A stretch of DNA of 19,813 nucleotides from the NCBI GenBank assembly GCA_934130705.1, contig CAKOYL010000015.1:1-19813 (forward strand), given 5' to 3'. A program made the translations under genes and the position numbers. This DNA is from an uncultured Clostridia bacterium. GTDB taxonomy: Bacteria > Bacillota_A > Clostridia > TANB77 > CAG-508. The notes beneath the pieces were generated by a model that had not been told where the DNA came from, did not search any database, and saw only the letters and a list, made by a program, of their open reading frames with translations. Shown piece after piece: positions 1 through 6,353 of this stretch (positions are counted from its first letter, which is position 1; every line of letters begins with the position of its first letter).

Positions 1-73
1 TGAGCTATCCGCGACTCGAACGCGGGACAACTTGATTAAAAGTCAAGTGCTCTACCACCTGAGCTAATAGCCC
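1..73 (-). tRNA. tRNA-Lys (anticodon UUU)
   Basis: The minus strand folds into a complete cloverleaf. The acceptor stem GGGCTAT pairs with ATAGCTC through one G-U pair, and the D-arm is TAGCTCAGGTGGTAGAGC. The anticodon arm CTTGACTTTTAATCAAG exposes TTT, which decodes Lys AAA/AAG. The T-arm has a perfect CCGCG/CGCGG stem around TTCGAGT. The discriminator A is base 1 of the window, so any encoded CCA lies outside. The gene looks intact and has its own promoter just upstream. No integrase or repeat of its 3' end was seen nearby. Confidence 0.96.
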
Positions 74-101
74 GTATGCATGTACTGCACAACGCTTTTA
101 T

Positions 102-130
102 ATAATACACGATTTTTTTGCAGTTGTCAA
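102..130 (-). promoter_or_regulatory. Sigma-A promoter of tRNA-Lys
   Basis: On the minus strand a perfect -35 TTGACA (125-130) is followed after 17 bp by a -10 TATTAT (102-107). The mature tRNA begins about 28 bp downstream, so there is a short leader for RNase P to remove. The near-consensus sequence suits a tRNA gene. Confidence 0.85.
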
Positions 131-215
131 TACATTTTTTAAATTTTTTTTAAAAATTTTTATTTTTTTGTTTTTTATTATAAATTCATGTGTTTTTTGT
201 CAGCATTTTTTATTT

Positions 216-401
216 TTAAGCATTTAATTTTTCTAAAACTTCTTTAACATCTATAGCATGAACATCGCAAGCTTCTTCTAAAGTCTCCATTTGAGAAGCA
301 GGGCATCCTAAACAATGCATTCCACATTCAATTAAAATTTCTGCTTTTTCTGGAGCAACTTGTAAAATTTCGCCGATTTTTGTGTCTTTATTAAATTTCA
401 T
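216..401 (-). CDS. DUF1858 redox-disulfide small protein
   Basis: A 61-residue cytosolic protein of the DUF1858 family, the small domain known as the hybrid-cluster-associated redox disulfide protein. The family hallmark is a Cys-x-x-Cys inside GMHCLGCPAS, with a further Cys in the following helix (EEACDV). The function is not established; a thiol/disulfide or metal-binding role is inferred from the cysteines. The reading frame stays open up to position 482, but the ATG at 401 is the likely start: AAGGATGG lies 7 nt before it, the family domain begins directly there, and the upstream extension has no Shine-Dalgarno. I see no strong terminator downstream, only AT-only sequence, so transcripts may run on toward the tRNA. 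Confidence 0.88.
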   Translation of the reverse strand: MKFNKDTKIGEILQVAPEKAEILIECGMHCLGCPASQMETLEEACDVHAIDVKEVLEKLNA

Positions 402-489
402 TTTATAACCATCCTTTATAAAAATATTTGGATTTTTAAGGTATATCCATAAACCTGAATTTATTTTATCACAAAATTTCAAAAAAGTA

Positions 490-518
490 TAGACAAAATC
501 AAAAATTTGTTGTATTAT
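490..518 (+). promoter_or_regulatory. Sigma-A promoter of the first secretion operon
   Basis: TAGACA (490-495), 17 bp, then TATTAT (513-518) on the plus strand. A start near 525 would place the AAGGCGGTGG ribosome-binding region at the very 5' end of the mRNA. No other plausible promoter was seen before the VirD4-like gene. Confidence 0.7.
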
Positions 519-550
519 GTTTACGAAAAGGCGGTGGTTACTTTTTAATT

Positions 551-718
551 ATGACTTTAAGTACTTTAATTAATATATTTTTTATCATTTATATTATTAG
601 TTTGTTTATTACTTTATATTCAATTTATACATTTTTTGATATTAAATTGTTTCATAATTTACAAGGTTCAAAATTAAAAATTAAACAAAAAAATGAAAAC
701 AGGAGTGATTTTTATTAA
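551..718 (+). CDS. Small membrane protein ORF preceding virD4-like gene
   Basis: A 55-residue ORF opening with a hydrophobic stretch (residues 6-30, rich in Ile, Phe, Tyr and Leu) that would form one membrane helix. It is followed by a polar, basic C-terminus (about residues 40-55). I do not recognise the family. AAGGCGGTGG lies 13 nt before the ATG, which is long spacing; an in-frame ATT at 548 would shorten it. The stop codon (716-718) overlaps by one base the proposed AUU start of the next gene, a layout typical of translational coupling. It is the first ORF after the 490-518 promoter, so it may be a real small subunit or a coupling leader. Confidence 0.5.
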   Translation: MTLSTLINIFFIIYIISLFITLYSIYTFFDIKLFHNLQGSKLKIKQKNENRSDFY

Positions 719-2414
719 ACGTTTCATATTTACATGCATATTTATATTATTACTTTCAATTTGTTCTTATCAATTTTTTTATCCTATATATTTAGCTGAT
801 GAAATTATTGTTTCTTTTGGAATACATCCATCTGATATTTGTTATGATAACCCTATACTTTGGAAATATTTAAAAACAAGTTTCATATTTTTCTACCTAT
901 TCTCTAATGTAGTCATTTTAAACTCTTTAATTTCAAGATTTAATATTTTCAAAGGTTCTGAAAAACTTTCTAATAATTCAAGAATAAATTTAGAAAATAA
1001 TTCAAATAAAAATAACTCCTCATTGCAATTATTAATTGGTCAAAATATTTCTACAAATCAAAAAACTTACATTCCAGAATCTGGTTTGTATCAAAATTTT
1101 TTAATTACAGGAACAATTGGAACAGGAAAAACAAGTTCTGCTATGTATCCTTTTACGGAACAATTTTTTAAGTATAATTCTCTTAATCCAAACAATAAAT
1201 TAGGTATTTTAATATTAGATGTAAAAGGAAATTATTTCAAACAAGTCAAACAATTTGCTTCAAAATATCATTTAGAAAAAGATATACTAGAAATTGGCTT
1301 AGATTCAAAAATCCGTTATAATCCATTGCATAAGCCAAATTTAACACCTATAGTTTTAGCAAATCGTTTAAAAACTATTCTATTACTTTTCTCTGAAAAT
1401 AATTCTGAATCATTTTGGTTAGACAAAGCAGAACAAATATTAGCAGAATGTATTAAATTATGCAGACTGTATAATAATGGTTATGTTACATTTACAGAAC
1501 TTCACAAGTTAGTTATAGAACCAGATTATTATAAGTCAAAAATTGAAGTATTAAAAAAATTATTTTATGAATCCAAATTATCCCACAAACAAATATATGA
1601 ATTAAACACCGCTTTAGAATTTTTTGAAAAAGAATTTAATTCTCTTGACCCTAGAACTTTAGCAATTTTAAGATCTGAAATTTCTCGAATAACAAATATT
1701 TTTGTCTCGGATTATAAAATTTCTAAAATTTTTTGTCCAGAAAAAAAAGATTTAAATTTTAAGGGATTTTCTTCTATGATTAAAAATGGAAAAATTGTAG
1801 TTCTTAATATGAATATCGCTGAATATAAAAACCTCTCAAAAATAATTGCAGCATATTTAAAATTAGATTTTCAATCAGAAGTAATGTATAACTTATCACA
1901 TTCGAAAATAAAAACTACAGTTTTTATATGTGATGAATATGCAGAATATGTTAATAAAACCGATGCTGACTTTTTTTCTCTTAGTCGTGAGGCAAAATGT
2001 ATTAATATTGTTTCAACTCAAAGCTATTCTTCTTTGAAAAACTCTTTAAAAGATGAAAATGCCGTAAAAGTAATTATTCAAAATCTTATTAATAAAATCT
2101 GGTTTAGAACTGATGACATTTTCACAATTGAAGAAGCTCAAAAACAACTAGGAAAAGAAGAAAAAATTCACACATCTAGAGCAATTTCAGAAAATGCCAA
2201 AGAAACAAAATTCAATTATATTACAAATTCTTTAAATTCTCAAAATTCGAGCATTACAGAAAGTTTTAATACATATACACAAAAAGATTTTATGTATGAT
2301 ACTAACTTTTTTACACAAGAATTGGAAACATTTTCAGCCCTTACTTTTTTATCTGATGGTTTTCATATAATAAGCCCGAGCAAATTGAAAATGCTTCCAT
2401 ATTTTAAAAAATAG
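714..2414 (+). CDS. VirD4/TraG-type T4SS coupling ATPase
   Basis: Type IV coupling protein: a membrane-anchored hexameric ATPase that delivers substrates to the secretion channel. Numbered from the upstream ATG (693), two N-terminal membrane helices lie at about 9-30 and 62-82. Walker A GTIGTGKTS is at 140-148 and Walker B ILILDVKG at 172-179. A second acidic motif FICDEYAEY is at 411-419, and the VSTQSYSSLK region at 440-449 matches TraG/VirD4 motif III. The full frame is 573 aa. I prefer the AUU at 714 (566 aa): AGGAG at 701-705 sits 8 nt before it, whereas the ATG at 693 has only A-rich sequence upstream. The AUU also overlaps the preceding stop. The membrane anchor survives either start. 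The function call is firm; the start is an inference. Confidence 0.9.
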   Translation: MKRFIFTCIFILLLSICSYQFFYPIYLADEIIVSFGIHPSDICYDNPILWKYLKTSFIFFYLFSNVVILNSLISRFNIFKGSEKLSNNSRINLENNSNKNNSSLQLLIGQNISTNQKTYIPESGLYQNFLITGTIGTGKTSSAMYPFTEQFFKYNSLNPNNKLGILILDVKGNYFKQVKQFASKYHLEKDILEIGLDSKIRYNPLHKPNLTPIVLANRLKTILLLFSENNSESFWLDKAEQILAECIKLCRLYNNGYVTFTELHKLVIEPDYYKSKIEVLKKLFYESKLSHKQIYELNTALEFFEKEFNSLDPRTLAILRSEISRITNIFVSDYKISKIFCPEKKDLNFKGFSSMIKNGKIVVLNMNIAEYKNLSKIIAAYLKLDFQSEVMYNLSHSKIKTTVFICDEYAEYVNKTDADFFSLSREAKCINIVSTQSYSSLKNSLKDENAVKVIIQNLINKIWFRTDDIFTIEEAQKQLGKEEKIHTSRAISENAKETKFNYITNSLNSQNSSITESFNTYTQKDFMYDTNFFTQELETFSALTFLSDGFHIISPSKLKMLPYFKK

Positions 2415-2466
2415 GTTTTATGAATTTCCAAAAAATTCAAATTTTATTAAAGGATGGTTTAAAAAA

Positions 2467-2784
2467 ATGAAAAAAATATTATGTATTGTTGTTTTAGCTA
2501 CATATCTTATACTTGCACTCTCTACCACTGTTTTTGGAGCCACACCAAAATTAGTTAATAAGTTAAATAGCGCTTTCGAAGACATAGAAAGTTGGATTAT
2601 AAAAATATCTACTCCTGCAGCTGCAGTCGCTGTTTGTACTGGGGCACTAATGAGAAAATTTAGCTTTGGTGATGAAGAAAAAATTAGAACAGGAAAAAAA
2701 TTGATAACAGGTTCCTTATTTTCTTATGCTTTTATTTTAGCAATAGATTTAATATTATCTGCAATTCAGTCATTAATTGGTTAG
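2467..2784 (+). CDS. VirB2/TrbC-like pilin candidate
   Basis: A 105-aa membrane protein. It has an N-terminal signal peptide (residues 1-25, basic Lys-Lys then a hydrophobic core, ending VFGA before Thr-Pro-Lys). Two hydrophobic helices follow (about 42-62 and 83-104), joined by a short basic loop (MRKFSFGDEEKIRTGKK). This is the layout of VirB2/TrbC-type pilin subunits of type IV secretion systems, in which the loop faces the cytoplasm. AAGGATGG lies 9 nt before the ATG. It lies 52 bp after the coupling-protein gene and only 8 bp before the next one, so it is surely co-transcribed. The subunit assignment rests on topology, size and context; a generic small T4SS membrane protein is the alternative. 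Confidence 0.72.
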   Translation: MKKILCIVVLATYLILALSTTVFGATPKLVNKLNSAFEDIESWIIKISTPAAAVAVCTGALMRKFSFGDEEKIRTGKKLITGSLFSYAFILAIDLILSAIQSLIG

Positions 2785-2792
2785 GTGATTAA

Positions 2793-3668
2793 ATGGAAAA
2801 TAATTTTAATATCACAGCTAACATCATCGAAGCAATTAATACAATTTTAAGCAATCTTTTTTCTTCAATTGATGAGAGTATCTATTCCATTCTTGATGAT
2901 ATAACCTTTGTTAATTCAGATATAATAAATGATTCATATTTTGAAAAAATCTTAGGAACTTCAGCGTCTAATGGAATTTTACTAATTGCAAATTCGTTAT
3001 TATTTGGTGTTTTATTATATTATTCAATAAAATTATTATTTGCACATTTTACTTACCAACAAGTTGAAAACCCCAAACAATTTATATTTAAACTTATCAT
3101 TTGGGGAATTTGCATTAATTCTTCTTATTTTTTTATAGAGCAATTTTTAAATATAATTTCAAATATTTCTTTAGCTATCAGAAGTATTGGCGAGGATTTA
3201 TTCCATAAAAGTATTTGTTTTTCTGAATTAATTTCAGAACTAAATTCCAGCTTTAATACAGATTCTTCGCTTGACATTTTCTCCTTAGATGGCATAATAA
3301 AAGCTTCTATTACTACATCTTTATTAAATCTTGTATTTACATATTCTTTCAGATATGTAATGTTAAAAATATTTATATTACTTACTCCTTTTGCTATTTT
3401 GTCATTAGTTTTAGAAAGCACTTCTTGGTTCTTCAAGGCTTGGAGCAAAAATCTATTTTCATTGCTATTTATACAAATAATTGTTGCAATTGTATTATTA
3501 ATACTATTTTCTATGGATTATTCTTCAAATAATTTATTAACCAAATTTATATATATAGGTGCAATGTATACTTTAATAAAATCAAATTCCTTTGTACGTG
3601 ATTTTATCGGGGGTGTTTCCACAACTTTTACTCAAAATGTGGAAAACATTTTCAAAAAAACACATTAA
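2793..3668 (+). CDS. VirB6/TrbL-like polytopic T4SS protein
   Basis: A 291-aa protein with about six membrane segments: roughly 60-83, 98-125, 172-188, 190-208, 220-240 and 247-262. A polar loop at 128-170 is probably extracellular. The C-terminal half (YSFRYVMLKIFILLTPFAIL and onward, with the FFKAWSKN motif between helices) resembles the TrbL/VirB6 core found in Gram-positive conjugation clusters, where it forms the inner channel. AGGTGA precedes the ATG at close spacing, and the gene starts 8 bp after the pilin-like gene. No enzyme motifs are present. The family call comes from topology and neighbourhood, not a diagnostic residue. Confidence 0.75.
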   Translation: MENNFNITANIIEAINTILSNLFSSIDESIYSILDDITFVNSDIINDSYFEKILGTSASNGILLIANSLLFGVLLYYSIKLLFAHFTYQQVENPKQFIFKLIIWGICINSSYFFIEQFLNIISNISLAIRSIGEDLFHKSICFSELISELNSSFNTDSSLDIFSLDGIIKASITTSLLNLVFTYSFRYVMLKIFILLTPFAILSLVLESTSWFFKAWSKNLFSLLFIQIIVAIVLLILFSMDYSSNNLLTKFIYIGAMYTLIKSNSFVRDFIGGVSTTFTQNVENIFKKTH

Positions 3669-3693
3669 TTATATTTTAGAAAGGAGTTTTTAA

Positions 3694-3978
3694 ATGAAAT
3701 TTATATTTCCACAGAATTATAATTTTAAAAATAAACTTTTAGGGATAATTGATTATTCTACAGCTTTTTTAAATATTTTATGGTATGTAATTATTTTTAT
3801 AATATTACATCTTTTTATTAAAAACTGGAATATTAAAATTTTTATTTTTATATCCTTATGTTTTCCACTAACTATTTTTAGCATTGTTGGTTTTAATGGT
3901 GAACCTATTTTATATGTATTTAATTATATTTTAAAATATATTTTTCGTCCTAAATTATATTTATTTAAAAAATATTAA
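3694..3978 (+). CDS. PrgI/VirB3-like T4SS membrane protein
   Basis: A 94-aa protein with two adjacent membrane helices (about 25-43 and 48-66), a short basic N-terminus and a C-terminal tail ending RPKLYLFKKY. The pattern fits the PrgI family, the Gram-positive counterpart of VirB3, specifically LGIIDYSTA before helix 1, FSIVGFNGEPI after helix 2 and the closing RPKLYLF. In most clusters this gene sits immediately before the VirB4 ATPase, to which VirB3 couples. Here it is instead last in its operon and followed by a terminator; VirB4 is about 6 kb away on the other strand. AGAAAGGAG lies about 7 nt before the ATG. Confidence 0.85.
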   Translation: MKFIFPQNYNFKNKLLGIIDYSTAFLNILWYVIIFIILHLFIKNWNIKIFIFISLCFPLTIFSIVGFNGEPILYVFNYILKYIFRPKLYLFKKY

Positions 3979-3981
3979 AAC

Positions 3982-4035
3982 TTCCGAAAATACTACTTAC
4001 TTAAATTAGTAAGTAGTGTTTCCGGAAATTTTTTT
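3982..4035 (+). terminator. Rho-independent terminator of the first secretion operon
   Basis: The hairpin pairs 3982-4001 with 4008-4027 around a 6-nt loop (TAAATT), with one A-C mismatch and one G-U pair, followed by a run of seven T. It starts 4 nt after the PrgI-like stop codon, so the operon ends here rather than continuing into dnaD. Confidence 0.93.
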
Positions 4036-4058
4036 ATTAGTTTTCTTTCATTTTGCAC

Positions 4059-4087
4059 TTGATTTTTATTCATAAATTATATATAAT
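4059..4087 (+). promoter_or_regulatory. Sigma-A promoter of dnaD-dnaI
   Basis: TTGATT (4059-4064), 17 bp, then a perfect TATAAT (4082-4087). A start near 4094 gives a leader of about 70 nt, nearly all of which folds (see 4112-4158). Confidence 0.8.
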
Positions 4088-4111
4088 TCTTCTTAGTTTA
4101 TTATAGGGGTT

Positions 4112-4158
4112 TAGTTTAGAAATGTTTTAAACTATTCGTTCCTTAGGGGGAGGAATGA
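4112..4158 (+). promoter_or_regulatory. Two tandem leader hairpins, the second covering the SD
   Basis: The first hairpin pairs 4112-4121 with 4125-4134 (10 bp, one G-U, 3-nt loop). Two nt later, 4136-4143 pairs with 4151-4158 (8 bp, one G-U). The unusually G-rich ribosome-binding site GGGGGAGGA lies in the loop and 3' arm of the second hairpin, so folding would hide it. This looks like a translational control element, but no ligand or protein is suggested by the sequence. Confidence 0.5.
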
Positions 4159-4162
4159 TACA

Positions 4163-5218
4163 ATGAAATTAGAACAACCAGAATTGCCATTATTATTCTC
4201 AGAAACTGTCGTTCCTGACATCTTTTTTGCAGAATACTTATCACAAATGCCTTCAAGTAGTGTTAAAGTTTATTTATATATGATATTTTTATCTAAATAT
4301 AAAAAAGATATAAAATTAAATGATTTATCAAAAAAATTAGCATTACCTTTAAAAGATATAAATGATGCTATTACATATTTGGAATCAAATGATTTAATTA
4401 TAAGAAAAACAACTGGATATATAGTAGCAAACTTACAAGAACAAGTTTTAAACAAATTATATAAGCCAAACTTAACAATTTCAGCAGAAAAAGTAGCTGA
4501 CGTTGCAAAAAATAAAGAACGTGCAAAAGTAATTGAACATATAAACAATGCATATTTCCAAGGTATAATGGGACCATCTTGGTATAATGATATTGATTTA
4601 TGGTTTACAAGGTATAATTTTGATGACCAGGTTATGATTGCTCTTTTTGATTACTGTTTTAAACGTTCTGCTCTTCATAAAAAATATGTGCAAACAGTAG
4701 CAGAAGCATGGGGAAACAACAAGATTCAAACCTGGAATGACTTGGATTTATATTATCAAAAACAAGAAAAATTAGTAAAAATAAAAAAATCAATTGCAAA
4801 AAAACTTGGAAAACAGTCTCTTACACAATATGAAGAAGCATACATAGAAAAATGGGTTATTGATTTCGGTTATGACTTAAATATTATTGAAATAGCTTTA
4901 AAAAGAAGTGTATTCAAGTCAAACCCAACATTTGAATATTTCAATAATATAATAACAAATTGGCATGATAGAAATTTAAAAACACCAGATGAAATTCTTG
5001 CATTTATAGAGCAAAGAAATAAGCAAAATAAAGAAACTAAAAAGTTAGAAAAACAAGTTGCAAAAGCATCTTTTGACCAAAGACAATATGATAACTTAGC
5101 ATTTTTATATGCAAACCAAGGAAATTCTCCTATGGAATTTCCAAATAATTCAAATTTTAATGAGTCAAAAATATCTGCATCGCTATATTCTAACATAGAA
5201 GGAGATATAAATGTCTAA
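4163..5218 (+). CDS. DnaD-domain replication initiation protein
   Basis: A 351-aa primosomal protein of the DnaD/DnaB family, which in Bacillota remodels origin DNA with DnaA and helps recruit the replicative helicase. Residues 1-100 form a winged-helix-like N-terminus with a run of short helices (PSSSVKVYLYMIFLSKYKK). Two DnaD-type helical domains follow, at about 130-200 and 212-285. Their conserved Tyr...Trp signatures are YVQTVAEAW (175-183) and YFNNIITNW (259-267). A basic, Lys- and Gln-rich tail follows (288-308). The duplicated C-terminal domain is common in clostridia. The ATG has a G-rich SD 9 nt upstream. The gene overlaps the helicase loader by 8 bp, so the two are co-translated. 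Confidence 0.9.
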   Translation: MKLEQPELPLLFSETVVPDIFFAEYLSQMPSSSVKVYLYMIFLSKYKKDIKLNDLSKKLALPLKDINDAITYLESNDLIIRKTTGYIVANLQEQVLNKLYKPNLTISAEKVADVAKNKERAKVIEHINNAYFQGIMGPSWYNDIDLWFTRYNFDDQVMIALFDYCFKRSALHKKYVQTVAEAWGNNKIQTWNDLDLYYQKQEKLVKIKKSIAKKLGKQSLTQYEEAYIEKWVIDFGYDLNIIEIALKRSVFKSNPTFEYFNNIITNWHDRNLKTPDEILAFIEQRNKQNKETKKLEKQVAKASFDQRQYDNLAFLYANQGNSPMEFPNNSNFNESKISASLYSNIEGDINV

Positions 5219-6221
5219 TGAAATTTTATCAGATTTATTATTAGAATATGACCAAAAAAAACGCAAGGCAGAACTTGATTTAGAAAGACGTAAACAAGAA
5301 CTTTATGAAAAAGTTCCTCGACTTCAAGAAATTGAAGATTCTCTAAATACCTTTGCAATTGCAACAGCAAAAAATATCTTAAATGGAAATACAACTTCAT
5401 TTAATGAATTAAATTTAAAAGTTGAAAATCTAAAAAAAGAAAAAGAAAAAATTTTACAAGAAAATAATATTCCAAAAGAATTTTTAGAACCTTATTATGA
5501 ATGTAAAATTTGTAAAGATACTGGATATATTCAAACACAAAATTCAGCATCTGCAATGTGTCCATGTTTAAAGCAAAAATTATTAGATATATCTTATAAT
5601 AAATCTAATATATCAAATTTAAGCAAGGAAAATTTCGAAACATTTAATCCTAATATTTTTTCAGATTCAATAAACTCTGAAAAATATAGATTAAATATTT
5701 CACCTCGTAATAATATTATTAATATAAAATCAAAATGTATTGAATTTGTTAATAATTTTGATAATACTGATACTAAAAACTTATTATTCACAGGTAATAC
5801 AGGACTTGGAAAAACTTTTATGAGTAACTGCATTGCAAATGAATTAATTAAAAAAGGAAAAAACGTACTTTATCAAACGGCTCCTGTTTTATTAGAAACC
5901 GTAATTGATAATAAAATGAATAAATATAAAAATTCCAAACAAGATAATTTTTATAAAAACGTTTTAGAAGCTGATTTATTAATCATTGATGATCTTGGAA
6001 CAGAATGTTTAAATAGTATGAAATTAAGTGAATTATTTACAATTTTAAATACGCGTTTACTTAATTTAAATAATAAAGTAACTAAAACAATTATTTCTAC
6101 TAATTTAGGTATAAATAATATTTTTAGAAATTATGAAGAACGTATTGGGTCTCGTATTGCTGGATTCTATGATATTTATTATTTTTTCGGTGATGACTTA
6201 AGACTTAGTACAAAACATTAA
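5211..6221 (+). CDS. DnaI/DnaC-type AAA+ helicase loader
   Basis: A 336-aa cytosolic ATPase that loads the replicative helicase, the partner of the DnaD-type protein it overlaps by 8 bp. The N-terminal half is a charged helical region (about 10-90), then a zinc-binding cluster with Cys98, Cys101, Cys117 and Cys119, as in DnaI. The AAA+ core has Walker A GNTGLGKT (195-202), Walker B LLIIDD (256-261), sensor-1 ISTNL (295-299) and the arginine-finger stretch RIGSRI (311-316). AGAAGGAGAT lies just before the ATG, inside the end of dnaD. It reads toward the origin, opposite to gyrA, and converges with it on shared terminators. A phage or IS21-type DnaC/IstB is less likely given the dnaD partner. 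Confidence 0.92.
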   Translation: MSNEILSDLLLEYDQKKRKAELDLERRKQELYEKVPRLQEIEDSLNTFAIATAKNILNGNTTSFNELNLKVENLKKEKEKILQENNIPKEFLEPYYECKICKDTGYIQTQNSASAMCPCLKQKLLDISYNKSNISNLSKENFETFNPNIFSDSINSEKYRLNISPRNNIINIKSKCIEFVNNFDNTDTKNLLFTGNTGLGKTFMSNCIANELIKKGKNVLYQTAPVLLETVIDNKMNKYKNSKQDNFYKNVLEADLLIIDDLGTECLNSMKLSELFTILNTRLLNLNNKVTKTIISTNLGINNIFRNYEERIGSRIAGFYDIYYFFGDDLRLSTKH

Positions 6222-6228
6222 ATTAGCC

Positions 6229-6268
6229 AAAAAGCATAAAAATAAAATATTATTTTATCTTGCTTTTT
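6229..6268 (+). terminator. Terminator of dnaD-dnaI
   Basis: AAAAAGCA (6229-6236) pairs with TGCTTTTT (6261-6268), and an inner ATAAAAT/ATTTTAT arm extends the helix across an internal loop. The 3' arm itself supplies the T-run. It begins 8 nt after the stop codon. Confidence 0.7.
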
Positions 6269-6284
6269 ATATAAAATTTTCTAC

Positions 6285-6317
6285 AAAAAAGATTGTCAGA
6301 TAAAGACAATCTTTTTT
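6285..6317. terminator. Bidirectional terminator between dnaI and gyrA
   Basis: A perfect 13-bp stem (6285-6297 with 6305-6317) around a 7-nt loop. It has six A at the left end and six T at the right, so it works as a T-tailed terminator in both directions. It serves the convergent helicase-loader (plus) and gyrA (minus) transcripts. Confidence 0.9.
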
Positions 6318-6353
6318 ATATTTTTATATATAAAGAAAATTTTTCATGTTTTC

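Noticed and set aside
402..482. N-terminal extension of the DUF1858 protein from the ATG at 482
   Set aside because: It has no SD, an unrelated composition, and the family domain plus a good SD begin at 401.
3125..3448. Minus-strand ORF of 107 aa opposite the VirB6-like gene
   Set aside because: Shadow frame of a gene with clear membrane topology and SD; no family resemblance.
1..4036. Integrative element using tRNA-Lys as attachment site
   Set aside because: The tRNA is intact, no copy of its 3' end was seen elsewhere in the window, and there is no integrase or excisionase.
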